The notes: a model not told the origin generated them from the sequence alone. Shown: positions 9,118-18,488, numbered from the stretch's first letter. The stretch is DNA of 64,000 bases from Fertoeibacter niger (GCF_009380135.2 NZ_WHUT02000004.1:283240-347239); one strand, 5' to 3'. A program made the numbers and translations.

Positions 9118-9140
9118 CGAGGTATAGGGGATTGCGGCTG

Positions 9141-9902
9141 ATGAAGGTTCTTGTGCCTGTCAAACGGGTGATCGACTACAACGTGAAGGTTCGCGTCAAG
9201 GCGGATGGTTCCGGTGTCGATCTGGCCAATGTGAAGATGTCGATGAACCCGTTCGACGAGATTGCCGTCGAAGAGGCGATCCGTCTGAAGGAAAAGGGTC
9301 TGGCCACCGAGGTGATCGTCGTCTCCATCGGCGTGAAACAGGCGCAGGAAACCCTGCGCACCGCGCTGGCCATGGGGGCCGACCGCGCCATCCTGATCGT
9401 CGCTACCGATGACGTGCAGACCGACATCGAGCCCTTGGCCGTGGCCAAGCTGCTGAAAGCCGTGGTCGATGCCGAGGCGCCGGGCCTTGTGCTTTGCGGC
9501 AAGCAGGCCATCGACAATGACATGAACGCCACCGGGCAGATGCTGTCGGCGCTGCTGGGCTGGAGCCAGGCCACATTCGCCAGCGAACTGGCCATCGAGG
9601 GCGACATGGCCGTGGTCACGCGCGAAGTGGACGGCGGCTTGCAGACCATCAAGGTGAAGATGCCCACCATCGTGACGGTGGACCTGCGGCTGAACGAGCC
9701 GCGCTATGCGTCGCTGCCCAACATCATGAAAGCCAAGAAGAAACCGCTGGATGAAAAGACCGCCGCCGATTACGGCGTCGATGTGTCGCCCCGGTTGACG
9801 GTAGTAAAGACCACCGAACCCGCAGGACGCAAGGCAGGGGTCAAGGTGAAATCGGTGGACGAGCTGATTGCGAAACTCAAAGACGAAGCGGGGGTGATCT
9901 GA
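9141..9902 (+). CDS. etfB: Electron transfer flavoprotein beta subunit
   Basis: A 253-residue EtfB. With EtfA it forms the cytosolic heterodimer that takes electrons from acyl-CoA dehydrogenases and passes them to ETF-ubiquinone oxidoreductase. The N-terminus [18 protein letters not shown] and the AMP-binding/signature stretch around [15 protein letters not shown] are characteristic. The start at 9141 is preferred over an in-frame TTG three codons upstream because AGGGGA is well placed before it. It overlaps etfA by one base. It would serve the acyl-CoA dehydrogenase of the anthranilate cluster as well as fatty acid oxidation. Confidence 0.96.
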   Translation: MKVLVPVKRVIDYNVKVRVKADGSGVDLANVKMSMNPFDEIAVEEAIRLKEKGLATEVIVVSIGVKQAQETLRTALAMGADRAILIVATDDVQTDIEPLAVAKLLKAVVDAEAPGLVLCGKQAIDNDMNATGQMLSALLGWSQATFASELAIEGDMAVVTREVDGGLQTIKVKMPTIVTVDLRLNEPRYASLPNIMKAKKKPLDEKTAADYGVDVSPRLTVVKTTEPAGRKAGVKVKSVDELIAKLKDEAGVI

Positions 9903-10828
9903 TGGCGGTTCTTCTGATTGCCGAAGTGACCGGCGGCACGCTGGGCGCCGACAGCACCGCAAAGGCGCTGACCGCCGCCAAGGTGCTGGGCGATGTGACG
10001 CTTCTGGTGGCGGGCGCCGGTGTGGCGGATGCCGCCGCCGAGGCCGCCGGTTTTTCCGGCGTGGCCAAAGTGCTGGTGGCCGATGACGCCGCCTATGGCA
10101 ACGGGCTGGCCGAACCGCTGGCCGACCTGCTGGTCAGCCTTGCGCCCGGTTACAGCCATATCTTCGCACCCGCGACAGCAGCAGCCAAGAACGTGCTGCC
10201 CCGCGTGGCGGCCTTGCTGGATGTCATGGTCATGTCGGATGTGACCGCGGTGATCGACGCCGACACTTTCGAGCGCCCGATCTATGCCGGCAACGCGATC
10301 CAGACGGTGAAATCGGCTGATGCAACCAAGGTGGCCACCATCCGCACCGCGACATTCGAGGCGGCGGCAACGGGTGGCGCGGCCCCGGTGGAAAACATCG
10401 CAGCGGCAGGCGACAAGGGCCTGTCGGCATGGGTGGAAGACAAGGTTGCGGCATCTGACCGCCCCGAACTGACATCCGCAGGCATCGTCGTTTCGGGCGG
10501 GCGCGGAATGGGGTCGGAAGAAAACTTTGCCCTGATCGAGAAACTGGCCGACAAGCTGGGCGCCGCCGTGGGTGCCAGCCGCGCTGCGGTCGACTCGGGC
10601 TATGCCCCGAACGACTGGCAGGTGGGCCAGACCGGCAAGGTGGTGGCCCCCACGCTGTATATCGCCGTGGGCATTTCGGGTGCGATTCAGCATCTGGCCG
10701 GGATGAAGGACAGCAAGGTGATCGTCGCCATTAACAAGGACGAGGATGCGCCGATTTTCCAGGTGGCCGATTACGGGCTGGTGGGCGATCTGTTCGCCAT
10801 CGTGCCGGAACTGGTGGAAAAGCTCTGA
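9902..10828 (+). CDS. etfA: Electron transfer flavoprotein alpha subunit
   Basis: A 308-residue EtfA, which carries the FAD of the ETF heterodimer. The C-terminal FAD domain contains SGGRGMGSEENF, GASRAAVDSGY, QVGQTGKVVAP and YIAVGISGAIQHLAGM, all family hallmarks. Its ATG overlaps the etfB stop (TGATG), so the two are translationally coupled. A strong hairpin follows the stop. Confidence 0.96.
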   Translation: MAVLLIAEVTGGTLGADSTAKALTAAKVLGDVTLLVAGAGVADAAAEAAGFSGVAKVLVADDAAYGNGLAEPLADLLVSLAPGYSHIFAPATAAAKNVLPRVAALLDVMVMSDVTAVIDADTFERPIYAGNAIQTVKSADATKVATIRTATFEAAATGGAAPVENIAAAGDKGLSAWVEDKVAASDRPELTSAGIVVSGGRGMGSEENFALIEKLADKLGAAVGASRAAVDSGYAPNDWQVGQTGKVVAPTLYIAVGISGAIQHLAGMKDSKVIVAINKDEDAPIFQVADYGLVGDLFAIVPELVEKL

Positions 10829-10835
10829 TCAGCCT

Positions 10836-10866
10836 TGTTGGCGGTGGCCCGATGCCACCGCCAACA
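10836..10866 (+). terminator. Terminator hairpin after etfBA
   Basis: TGTTGGCGGTGGC (10836-10848) and GCCACCGCCAACA (10854-10866) form a perfect 13-base-pair stem with a CCGAT loop, eight bases after the etfA stop. There is no long U-tract. It lies between convergent genes. Confidence 0.68.
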
Positions 10867-10912
10867 TGTTGCTCTGCACGGAGAGGGGCTGTTCCTGCGG
10901 GGGCCGCCCCTT

Positions 10913-11746
10913 TCACATCAGCCGCCGCATCCGCGCGGCCAACGCGCTGGCCACTTCGGCATGCGCGGCAGGCCCCGGCACTTCGGCGGCGGCAGGCCGG
11001 TCAAGCGGCGCAAAACCCATGCCATTCACCCCCTGCGCGCGGGCTTCCGGGCTGCTGACAACCTCAAGATAGTCGGTGGCATGGGGCCGCACCGCGGCGA
11101 TCATGGCCGCATCGACCAGCATGGGCAGACATGCAAGATCGGCGCGGGCCGGGCCGGGGGGCGGATGATCCGCCATCCACAAAAGCAGGCTGTGCCCGCG
11201 CAGTTGCTTCAGCAGCGCCAGCATCCGCGTCACCCAGACCGCGCGCAGTTCCGCCGCCAACAGTTCGAACCGGTCAGCCGACACCGCCTGCAACGTATGC
11301 AGCAGATGCCGGGTAAAGTGGAATTCGGTGAATTCCACATCGCGGTAAAGGCTGCGCAGCAGCGGCGTGGCGCGCAGAAACCTGTCATTGCGGCGCGGAT
11401 GCACCGAGTAAAAGCGGTTTGTCATGTTCTGCGCGCCCATGATCTGCACCACTGTCACCCGCGCGCGCGCGGCCACCTCCAGCGCCGCAGGGTCGTTCAG
11501 ATACACGTCCGGCCCGGCGTTCATGCAGCCCAGATTGGCCACACTGAGGCCCGTTGCCTGCGCGACCAGTGCCGGATAGGGCTGCGGCACGAACTTGCCA
11601 TATGTCTCTGTCCCGCCCAGCACGGCGCAGTATTCACCGTCGAGCGCCGCGCGTGGCCCCCGGAACAGCAGCTTCGATGTGCCATAACGGCACGGTAAAT
11701 AGTCCAGGGCACCGTCGCCCGGATACGCAAACGCCATCACACCCAC
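10913..11746 (-). CDS. DUF6473-like conserved protein
   Basis: A 277-residue soluble protein of the kind annotated as DUF6473 in Rhodobacterales. The features I recognise are YGTSKLLFRGPRAALDG, a VLGGTETYGKF stretch and NLGCMNAGPDVYLNDP in the first third. The glycine-rich GGTETYG followed by a conserved Asp resembles an SGNH-hydrolase-like fold, but this is inference. GTG at 11746 and ATG at 11737 are both possible starts. The gene runs convergently towards etfA and away from the hydroxybutyryl-CoA dehydrogenase. Biological role unknown. Family name given from memory. Confidence 0.72.
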   Translation of the reverse strand: MGVMAFAYPGDGALDYLPCRYGTSKLLFRGPRAALDGEYCAVLGGTETYGKFVPQPYPALVAQATGLSVANLGCMNAGPDVYLNDPAALEVAARARVTVVQIMGAQNMTNRFYSVHPRRNDRFLRATPLLRSLYRDVEFTEFHFTRHLLHTLQAVSADRFELLAAELRAVWVTRMLALLKQLRGHSLLLWMADHPPPGPARADLACLPMLVDAAMIAAVRPHATDYLEVVSSPEARAQGVNGMGFAPLDRPAAAEVPGPAAHAEVASALAARMRRLM

Positions 11747-11876
11747 CCAAGATTCGTAGTCACCCGCGACTCAGACTGGGGCCAACCCCTTTCCAAATGG
11801 CTAAACCGTCAAGTTTAACCATTGCCCCGCCCGGCCCGTTGCCTATTCTGCACCACAGCACAGCAGGAGACGGGGC

Positions 11877-12752
11877 ATGGACATTCAATCGGTGGGCATC
11901 GTGGGCGCAGGCCAGATGGGCAACGGCATCGCCCATGTCTTTGCCTTGGCGGGGTTCGACGTGCTGTTGAACGATGTGAACCAGGACAGCCTGACCAACG
12001 CCATCACGCTGATCGACCGCAACATCGAACGCCAGGTCACGCGCGGCAAGGTCAGCGCAGATGACAAGGCGGCCGCCATGGCCCGCATCCGCACCACGCT
12101 GAAACTGGCCGATCTGGGTGCCACCGATCTGGTGATCGAGGCCGCGACCGAGCGGGAAACCGTGAAACAGGCGATTTTCGAGGATCTGCTGCCGCATCTG
12201 CAACCGCATACCATCCTCACCTCCAACACCTCGTCGATCTCGATCACCCGGCTGGCCAGCCGCACCGACCGGCCGGAAAAATTCATGGGCTTCCATTTCA
12301 TGAATCCGGTGCCGGTCATGCAGCTTGTGGAACTGATCCGCGGCATCGCCACCGACAAGGACACTTTCGATGCCTGCCTTGCCGTGGTGGACCGGCTGGG
12401 CAAGACGGCCTCCACATCAGAGGATTTTCCAGCCTTCATCGTCAACCGCATCCTGATGCCGATGATCAACGAGGCGGTCTATACGCTGTATGAGGGTGTT
12501 GGGTCGGTCAAATCCATCGACGAATCCATGAAACTGGGAGCCAATCACCCGATGGGGCCGCTGGAACTGGCCGATTTCATCGGGCTGGATACCTGCCTTG
12601 CCATCATGAACGTGCTGCATGACGGGCTGGCCGACACGAAATACCGCCCCTGCCCGCTGCTGACGAAATATGTCGAGGCAGGCTGGCTGGGACGCAAGAC
12701 AAAACGCGGCTTTTACGACTATCGCGGCGATGTGCCGGTGCCCACGCGCTGA
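11877..12752 (+). CDS. 3-hydroxybutyryl-CoA dehydrogenase
   Basis: A 291-residue NAD(P)-dependent enzyme interconverting acetoacetyl-CoA and 3-hydroxybutyryl-CoA. The Rossmann motif GAGQMGNGIAHVFA is at residues 10-23, the catalytic region SNTSSISITRLA and FHFMNPVPVMQLVEL (His-Asn pair) in the middle, and the helical C-terminal domain ends in GRKTKRGFYDY. Length equals the HbdA/PaaH2 single-domain family. It is separated from etfBA by the DUF6473-like gene on the other strand, so it has its own promoter. It may act in butyrate/PHB metabolism or in beta-oxidation. Confidence 0.92.
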   Translation: MDIQSVGIVGAGQMGNGIAHVFALAGFDVLLNDVNQDSLTNAITLIDRNIERQVTRGKVSADDKAAAMARIRTTLKLADLGATDLVIEAATERETVKQAIFEDLLPHLQPHTILTSNTSSISITRLASRTDRPEKFMGFHFMNPVPVMQLVELIRGIATDKDTFDACLAVVDRLGKTASTSEDFPAFIVNRILMPMINEAVYTLYEGVGSVKSIDESMKLGANHPMGPLELADFIGLDTCLAIMNVLHDGLADTKYRPCPLLTKYVEAGWLGRKTKRGFYDYRGDVPVPTR

Positions 12753-12760
12753 TCAGGCCC

Positions 12761-12821
12761 GATTTTTCTGCGAAAAATCAAACCGCCCGATGGCGGCACA
12801 CAGATTTTTCGCAGAAAAATC
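12761..12821. terminator. Nested inverted repeat, bidirectional terminator between convergent genes
   Basis: GATTTTTCTGCGAAAAATC (12761-12779) and its exact reverse complement GATTTTTCGCAGAAAAATC (12803-12821) flank an inner hairpin CCGCC-CGAT-GGCGG (12783-12796). Each 19-base arm is itself a hairpin (GATTTTT/AAAAATC). T-runs and A-runs in both arms supply U-tracts on either strand, so it should terminate both the dehydrogenase and the acyltransferase transcripts. Confidence 0.7.
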
Positions 12822-12845
12822 GCGGCCCGCCCAAAAATCTGGACG

Positions 12846-13721
12846 CTACTTGCCCAGATCCAGCGTGTGCTGGCGCAGCCAGGCCAGAAAGCCGCGCGGG
12901 TTGCCTTCCCAGTCCTTGAGCACCGAGGCCGAAATCGGCTGACCAATCACCGGTCGCTGCGGCTTGAAAAGGGATCGCTTGATCTCATACAGCAGCAGCC
13001 CCTGCCGCAGCGTGGCCGACACGCGGTTGGCGATCTGGTAGGCGCGCGAGTTCTGCCCGGCAAAGTAGATCGGCAGAATGGTGGCGCCCGAACGGTGGAT
13101 CATCTTGTGCGTGAACACGTTCCATTCCGCCTCGACCGCTGTGCCGAACCAGCCCTCGGAACAGGCCACCCGCCCCGCCGGAAACAGGATGATCACGCCA
13201 CCCGCCTTCAGATGCGCCATGGTCAGGTTGCGCATCTCCAGCCCCAGTTCGCGCGAGTTTTCCTCATGCGGGAAAGGCACCGGGATCATGAACTGTTCAA
13301 CCTCGGGGATGCCGGTCAGCAGCGAGCGCGTCAGAATCTTGAAATCCGGCCGCACGCGGTTGACCAGTTCGGCCATGATCATGCCATCCACCAGCCCTGA
13401 CGGGTGGTTGGCCACGACCACAAGTGGCCCTGTGGCCGGGATCCGCGCTATTTCCTCGGGCGGGGTGTCGATGCGGATGCCCATCTGTTGCATCGCCTTG
13501 GGCCAGAAGGGCGAGCCTGTGGGCGCGCCCGAACGCTCGAACTGCCGGATCAGCCGCAAAAGCGTGACCTTGGCAGTCAGCCATTCGATCGCCCTGATCG
13601 TGCCCGCCTTGAGCGGATTGGTAAAGGTGCCCGCATAAGACAGGCGACGCATGTCATACTTGCGCGCCGGCGCTGCCGCCGGGATCTTGAGTGCACCATC
13701 AGTTCGCGGAGAATCCGTCAC
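12846..13721 (-). CDS. PlsC-like lysophospholipid/1-acylglycerol acyltransferase
   Basis: A 291-residue acyltransferase of the PlsC/hemolysin-like branch. Motif I is present as VVVANHPSGLVDGMIMAEL (NHPxG...D), motif III as ILFPAGRVACSEG, and the conserved late motif as PIYFAGQNSRAYQ. The NHP(S)GxxDG form is the one found in OlsA/hemolysin-type enzymes. The GTG at 13721 is preceded by AAAAGG at about 10 bases. An internal ATG at 13652 is an alternative. It acts on membrane lipids (possibly ornithine lipid), but the substrate cannot be read from sequence. It is the last gene of the chvI-to-HPr run, 28 bases after HPr. Confidence 0.85.
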   Translation of the reverse strand: MTDSPRTDGALKIPAAAPARKYDMRRLSYAGTFTNPLKAGTIRAIEWLTAKVTLLRLIRQFERSGAPTGSPFWPKAMQQMGIRIDTPPEEIARIPATGPLVVVANHPSGLVDGMIMAELVNRVRPDFKILTRSLLTGIPEVEQFMIPVPFPHEENSRELGLEMRNLTMAHLKAGGVIILFPAGRVACSEGWFGTAVEAEWNVFTHKMIHRSGATILPIYFAGQNSRAYQIANRVSATLRQGLLLYEIKRSLFKPQRPVIGQPISASVLKDWEGNPRGFLAWLRQHTLDLGK

Positions 13722-13749
13722 GAAACGTCAGCCTTTTCCTGCGGGCGGG

Positions 13750-14019
13750 TCAGTGATCTTCGCCGAAGCGGTTGGCCACCAGAGCTTCCAGAGCATCGGC
13801 CAGCTTTTCCGCCTCGGCCCCGCTGGTCGCCACGTCAATAGAGGTTCCGCGTGAGGCTGCCAACATCAAAAGGCCCATGATCGAATCGCCTGAGACGCGC
13901 ATACCGTCTTTCGAGACTTCGGCGCTTGCGTCATGACGCTCCACCACTTCCACGAATTTCGCCGATGCGCGGGCATGCAGGCCCTTTTCGTTCACGATCC
14001 GCAGGCTCCGTGCCGCCAT
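13750..14019 (-). CDS. ptsH: HPr phosphocarrier protein
   Basis: An 89-residue HPr. The phosphorylatable His15 lies in EKGLHARASAKF and the regulatory Ser46 in SGDSIMGLLMLAA, both at the classical positions. Ser46 would be the target of the HprK encoded three genes upstream, and His15 would be charged by an enzyme I (PtsP/PtsI) that is not in this window. Its start overlaps the EIIA stop by one base (TGATG). With no EIIC permease here, this is a regulatory PTS. Confidence 0.93.
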   Translation of the reverse strand: MAARSLRIVNEKGLHARASAKFVEVVERHDASAEVSKDGMRVSGDSIMGLLMLAASRGTSIDVATSGAEAEKLADALEALVANRFGEDH

Positions 14020-14420
14020 CAGGTTTCCGCCCCACCACCTAAATCCAGACTGTTGATATACTTGCGCCCCGCCTCCAACGCCAGCGAAACCGCCTCGGAC
14101 ACCGGCAGGTCGCGCGATTTGGCCAGCTTGATCAGCAAGGGCAGGTTGGCACCGTAGACAATCCGCCGATCATGCCCGGCACAGGCAGGCAGGGAAAGGT
14201 TCGACGGCGACCCGCCGAACATGTCTGTCACCACCACCACGCCTGCGCCCCGGTCCACCGCCATGGCGGCTGCGCTGATCTCGGCCTGTTTTGCCGTGCG
14301 GTCGTGATCATCCTCGATGGCAATCGCGGCCATCGCCTGCTGCTTGCCCACCACATGCTCCACCGCCGAGAGATATTCCCGGGCGAGGCCGCCATGTGCG
14401 ACGATGACAATACCGATCAC
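14019..14420 (-). CDS. PTS EIIA component, mannose family
   Basis: A 133-residue EIIA of the mannose/fructose (Man) family. The start is a GTG at 14420, giving MIGIVIVAHGG with the phosphoryl-accepting His9. DMFGGSPSNLSL is the second active-site stretch. The longer open frame upstream of 14420 belongs to the end of rapZ in another phase. It lies between rapZ (7 bases) and ptsH (1-base overlap). In alphaproteobacteria this protein receives phosphate from HPr and acts as a regulator rather than in sugar uptake, because no EIIB/C/D is linked. Confidence 0.92.
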   Translation of the reverse strand: MIGIVIVAHGGLAREYLSAVEHVVGKQQAMAAIAIEDDHDRTAKQAEISAAAMAVDRGAGVVVVTDMFGGSPSNLSLPACAGHDRRIVYGANLPLLIKLAKSRDLPVSEAVSLALEAGRKYINSLDLGGGAET

Positions 14421-14427
14421 GTCCTGA

Positions 14428-15459
14428 TCACCTTGCTTGCCCAGTGCCTGCTTGCTCACGATCCGCTTGCCCAGTTTCTGCTGGTCGCGCCCCCGCCGTC
14501 GTTCTTGTGCTGCCGATGGCGGCCGCGGTTGTTTTGCCGGCGTCCTGGCCGGTTTCGGCCAGTGGAACAACGGGGGAAGGCGGCACCCTGCGTTCCAGTT
14601 CCCGATGCCGTTTTGACACTGGCCAGCCTGCCTGCGCAAGCACATTGCCCAAAAATTCCGCGACTGCGACAGATCGGTGCTGCCCGCCCGTGCAGCCAAA
14701 ACCGATCGACAGATAGGATTTGCCCTCCTCCAGCTGTGCGGGCAGCAGGAACAGCACCATGTCGGTCAGTTTTTCAAAGAATGGCTGAAAGCGCGGGTCG
14801 GCGCGGATATGATCGGCCACCGCCGGGTCGCGTCCATCCAGATCGCGCAGCATTTCGATCCAATGCGGGTTGCGCAGAAAGCGGCAGTCGAAAATCATGT
14901 CGACGCCGCGAGGCACCCCGCGCTTGTAGCTGAAGCTTTGCACCGAAACCGCCAGCCGCGTCGCAGTGCCCCGGTCAAACCAGCGGCTGATTTCGGCCTT
15001 CAGGTCATGCGGCGACATTTCGGATGTGTCGATCAGGTGGTCGGCACGCACCCTGACGGGGGCCAGCAGGTCAATCTCGCGCTCTATCCCCTCGGCGGGC
15101 GTTTCGGCGGGGGCCAGCGGGTGCCGGCGGCGGGTCTGCGAATAGCGGCGGATCAATTCACCTGCCGCGCAATCCAGATACAGCACCTCCAGCGCCACGC
15201 GCGGGTCGCGTGTCAGGCTGTCGATCAGCTCGATCAGGGCCGTCGCGTTGAAATCGCGGTTGCGCACATCCAGCCCCAGCGCGATGGGGCGGCCCAGCGG
15301 AGGGCCGTCGGTCAGGCGTGGCACCAGCGACAGGGGAAGGTTGTCGATTACCTCATAGCCGATGTCTTCCAGCGCGTTGATCGCGGTAGAGCGTCCAGCG
15401 CCCGAAGGCCCTGTCACCAGCACCAGCCGGTGTTCGTGAATGCCCTCTGCGGTTGCCAT
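14428..15459 (-). CDS. rapZ: RNase adapter protein RapZ
   Basis: A 343-residue P-loop protein. The Walker A GPSGAGRS lies near residue 17, followed by [15 protein letters not shown]. The C-terminal domain has the RapZ hallmarks [24 protein letters not shown] and [20 protein letters not shown]. In enterobacteria RapZ directs RNase E to a small RNA that controls GlmS. Its alphaproteobacterial role is less known. About 45 residues after RHRELERR form an unusual Pro/Ala/Thr-rich tail absent from the E. coli protein. Linkage to hprK, EIIA and ptsH is the standard alphaproteobacterial order. Confidence 0.94.
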   Translation of the reverse strand: MATAEGIHEHRLVLVTGPSGAGRSTAINALEDIGYEVIDNLPLSLVPRLTDGPPLGRPIALGLDVRNRDFNATALIELIDSLTRDPRVALEVLYLDCAAGELIRRYSQTRRRHPLAPAETPAEGIEREIDLLAPVRVRADHLIDTSEMSPHDLKAEISRWFDRGTATRLAVSVQSFSYKRGVPRGVDMIFDCRFLRNPHWIEMLRDLDGRDPAVADHIRADPRFQPFFEKLTDMVLFLLPAQLEEGKSYLSIGFGCTGGQHRSVAVAEFLGNVLAQAGWPVSKRHRELERRVPPSPVVPLAETGQDAGKTTAAAIGSTRTTAGARPAETGQADREQAGTGQAR

Positions 15460-15473
15460 CGGTCCCTACATTG

Positions 15474-15899
15474 TCATGAGTGCCGCCCGAAGCGAAGATA
15501 GTGCAGCAACGCAGCATGAAAATGGCTGCCTTGCTGCGCCCGCACAAGAGGCAGTTCCAGACCCAGCACGTCAACGTGACGGAACGGTGGCAGGCGTTCC
15601 GTTTCGGACACACCCAGATCCACCGCCAGCACCAATCTGGCACTGGATACAACCGGCGCATGCAGAATCCCCAGACCGCGCGCCTCGATCATCCCGGCCA
15701 GTGCCGCAGGGCAGCGGGCGGTCAGCCCGCCTGCTTCGCGCGTCACATCCGTATGGTCATCGGACACCAAGCCCGCCCCCAGGACCATCAGTTGCAAGGC
15801 CAGGGCCGATTTGCCGCTGCCCGAGGGGCCAAGGATCAGCAACCCCCGCCCCTCCATGGCCACACAGCCGGCATGCAGGGTGACGGCAGCCGGTGTCAC
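15474..15899 (-). CDS. hprK: HPr kinase/phosphorylase, short alphaproteobacterial form
   Basis: A 141-residue protein equivalent to the C-terminal catalytic domain of HprK. It has the P-loop GPSGSGKSALALQL at residues 24-37, followed by the GLVSDD element and the late GLELPLVRA motif. It lacks the N-terminal domain of the roughly 310-residue firmicute enzyme, which is normal for alphaproteobacteria. It should phosphorylate or dephosphorylate HPr at Ser46. The GTG start at 15899 overlaps the chvG stop by four bases (GTGA), so expression is coupled to the sensor kinase. Confidence 0.92.
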   Translation of the reverse strand: MTPAAVTLHAGCVAMEGRGLLILGPSGSGKSALALQLMVLGAGLVSDDHTDVTREAGGLTARCPAALAGMIEARGLGILHAPVVSSARLVLAVDLGVSETERLPPFRHVDVLGLELPLVRAQQGSHFHAALLHYLRFGRHS

Positions 15900-17623
15900 A
15901 CCGGCAGACCCACCACGAACCGCGCACCCAAGGGTTCCGACGTGATGTCGGCATGGGTCGGGCGGATGTTTTCTGCCCAGATCACGCCGCCATGCGCCTC
16001 GACAATCTGTTTGGAAATCGCCAGCCCCAGTCCGGAATGATCGCCGAACTGCGCCACCGGGCGTTCGGAATAGAACCGCTTGAACACCTTGGTCAGCGCC
16101 TGTTCGGGAATGCCCGGCCCGGTATCCTCGACCACCACCAGCACCCGGTTCTCACGCCGCCGCGCCCAGACCCGCACCGCATCGCCATCTTCGCAGAATG
16201 ACACCGCGTTGGTGATCAGGTTGACGAACACCTGCGCCAGACGAGCCTCCAGCCCGCGGATCATGATGGGTTCTGGCGGCAGGTCGGTGATGAAGTCAAC
16301 GCCCTTTTCGCCCGCCTGCTGGCCCAGATACTCGCCAAGGTTGGAAAGGGTTTTCAGCAGGTTGAACTCTTCCTCCTCCTCTTTCACCAATTCGGAGTCG
16401 AGCCGCGAGGCGTTGGAGATGTCGGACACCAGACGGTCCAGCCGGCGCACGTCGTGGTCGATCACCTCCAGCAGGCGTTCGCGCTGGTCATCCCGTTTCG
16501 CAATGCGCAACGTGCCCACGGCGGACCGCAGCGATGCCAGCGGGTTCTTGATCTCGTGCGCCACGTCGGCCGCGAATTGTTCGTTGGCATCAATGCGGTC
16601 GTAAAGCGCCGCCACCATGCCGCGCATCGCCACCGACAGCCGCCCGATCTCATCCGGTCGCGCGGTCAGGTCGGGGATGCGCACGCGCCCCGGCGCCATC
16701 TTGCGCGCATCGCGGTCGCGCCCCAGTTCCGCCGCCGCCGCAAGGTCAGACAGCGGGTTCGCGATGGTCGACGCCAGAACAAGGCTCAGCCCGATCGACA
16801 CCAGCAATGCGATCACGAACATCTGGAGGATCTGTTCACGCTCATAGCGCACCAGCCGGTCAATCTCGCCCGCGGCCGAGGTGATGGCCACCACGCCCAG
16901 CACCTCGCCCGCGCGCCAGACTGGTGTGGCTACGGCAAAGACCGCGCCACCCTCGGCATCGCGGCCCGTGTTCACGGCCGTTTCACCTGCCCGCGCCTGC
17001 GCATAGACATCGCGCGCCAGACCTTCGGTTTCGATCTGCGTCGCCGGTTCGCTGCCGGATGACAACACGCCCGACACGGTTTCCCAGACCGCATTCAAAA
17101 AGTCGGTGATGACGGTGGAACGACCCGTATCCACATCGCCTGCGCCCGCAGCGCCCGTGGCCGACACCAGCAGCGTGCCGAACGTGTCGAACACGAACAC
17201 CTCGACCCCCGGGGCAATATCCACCAGCGCCAGCGTTTCGGCCACGTCGATGCCATCGCCCGCCGCCATGTTCACCGCGCCGGTGCCGGGCATCCGCGCC
17301 TCGAACACATCGGCGACCAGCCGCGCCTCTGTCACCAGCCCCTGCTCGCGCTGCAACACCAGCGAGTCGCGGAACGGGTTCAGAAACAGCACCCCCGCCA
17401 CCAGCACCACCAGCGCCAGCAGGTTGAAGATGATGATCTTGCGCGCCAGCGGCGAGCGGTTCAGCGCCACGATGCCGCGACGGCCGCGCCCTGCCTGCTG
17501 GCCCGGATCGGACTGCGGATCAGGCGAAACCCAGTCTTCGCCCAGCAGAACATCGCCGGAACGCGGTGCGGTAGAACGGCGGGGGGCAGGCTCTGTCATG
17601 ATGCCACGCGGGATGACGGTCAT
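15896..17623 (-). CDS. chvG: Sensor histidine kinase ChvG
   Basis: A 575-residue membrane kinase. A cytoplasmic N-terminal region of about 60 residues precedes the first transmembrane helix (LARKIIIFNLLALVVLVAGV). A periplasmic sensing domain follows, then a second helix (MFVIALLVSIGLSLVLAS), a HAMP linker, the H-box FAADVAHEIKNPLASLRSAV and ATPase boxes NLITNAVSF, VEDTGPGIP and HSGLGLAI. ChvG senses acid or envelope conditions in rhizobia and signals to ChvI. The ATG at 17623 follows the chvI stop by six bases. A second ATG at 17599 is possible. Placement with hprK and rapZ suggests crosstalk with the PTS. Confidence 0.94.
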   Translation of the reverse strand: MTVIPRGIMTEPAPRRSTAPRSGDVLLGEDWVSPDPQSDPGQQAGRGRRGIVALNRSPLARKIIIFNLLALVVLVAGVLFLNPFRDSLVLQREQGLVTEARLVADVFEARMPGTGAVNMAAGDGIDVAETLALVDIAPGVEVFVFDTFGTLLVSATGAAGAGDVDTGRSTVITDFLNAVWETVSGVLSSGSEPATQIETEGLARDVYAQARAGETAVNTGRDAEGGAVFAVATPVWRAGEVLGVVAITSAAGEIDRLVRYEREQILQMFVIALLVSIGLSLVLASTIANPLSDLAAAAELGRDRDARKMAPGRVRIPDLTARPDEIGRLSVAMRGMVAALYDRIDANEQFAADVAHEIKNPLASLRSAVGTLRIAKRDDQRERLLEVIDHDVRRLDRLVSDISNASRLDSELVKEEEEEFNLLKTLSNLGEYLGQQAGEKGVDFITDLPPEPIMIRGLEARLAQVFVNLITNAVSFCEDGDAVRVWARRRENRVLVVVEDTGPGIPEQALTKVFKRFYSERPVAQFGDHSGLGLAISKQIVEAHGGVIWAENIRPTHADITSEPLGARFVVGLPV

Positions 17624-17629
17624 TTGCCG

Positions 17630-18331
17630 TCACTCTTCGTTATAGCGATAGCCTATGCCATACAGTGTCTCGATGGCCGAAAAATCATTGTCGGCCCCGC
17701 GCATCTTCTTGCGCAGGCGCTTGATATGGCTGTCGATGGTGCGGTCATCGACATAGACCTGATCGTCATAGGCCACATCCATCAGCTGATCGCGGCTTTT
17801 GACAAAACCGGGGCGCTGCGCCAGTGCCTGAAGCAGCAGAAACTCGGTGACGGTCAGCGAAACATCCTGGCCTTTCCAGGCCACGGCATGGCGCAGCGGG
17901 TCCATCCGCAGGTGGCCACGCTCCATGATCTTGTTTTCCTCGGCCACGGCCACCTCGCCCGTGGCAATCGCATCCTGACGGCGCAGCAGCGCGCGGATCC
18001 GCTCCACCAGCAGGCGCTGGCTGAACGGCTTTTTCACATAATCATCGGCCCCCATGCGCAGGCCCAGAACCTCGTCGATCTCGTCATCCTTGGAGGTGAG
18101 AAAGATCACCGGCATCTGGGTTTTCTGCCGCAGGCGTTGCAACAGGTCCATCCCGTCCATCCGGGGCATCTTGATGTCCAGCACTGCCATGTCGGGCAGG
18201 CGCTTGTTGAACGCATCCAGCGCCGACTGGCCGTCGTTATAGGTTTCAACTTCGAAACCCTCTGCTTCCAGAGTCATGGAGACCGACGTCAGGATGTTCC
18301 TGTCGTCGTCCACAAGGGCGATCCTTGACAT
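17630..18331 (-). CDS. chvI: Response regulator ChvI, OmpR family
   Basis: A 233-residue regulator. The receiver domain has an acidic triad VDDD and phospho-acceptor Asp52 in [12 protein letters not shown], with Thr and Lys in FLTSKDD and YVKKPFS. The C-terminal winged helix (about 140-230) has the recognition helix region [17 protein letters not shown]. It is the first gene of the minus-strand operon. It diverges from pckA across a 340-base region with tandem direct repeats. In Agrobacterium ChvI activates pckA, so the same link is likely here. Confidence 0.95.
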   Translation of the reverse strand: MSRIALVDDDRNILTSVSMTLEAEGFEVETYNDGQSALDAFNKRLPDMAVLDIKMPRMDGMDLLQRLRQKTQMPVIFLTSKDDEIDEVLGLRMGADDYVKKPFSQRLLVERIRALLRRQDAIATGEVAVAEENKIMERGHLRMDPLRHAVAWKGQDVSLTVTEFLLLQALAQRPGFVKSRDQLMDVAYDDQVYVDDRTIDSHIKRLRKKMRGADNDFSAIETLYGIGYRYNEE

Positions 18332-18488
18332 GTGCGGTTTCCCTATACTGCTCGTTTTTGCCTGATTTTTGCCACATATTCCAATTTTCGCCCCGCAGAA
18401 TCAACAGCTAACTGCGAATCGCCCGTCCGGCAGACTCCAGTGGGCACGGAATATGCGAAGGATCGACTAATTTGCCGCAGTCATCCGT

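Noticed and set aside
8289..9962. 557-residue minus-strand open frame opposite the unknown gene and etfB
   Set aside because: A His/Gln/Gly-rich shadow of etfB and the gene at 8268. It crosses a promoter region and matches no family.
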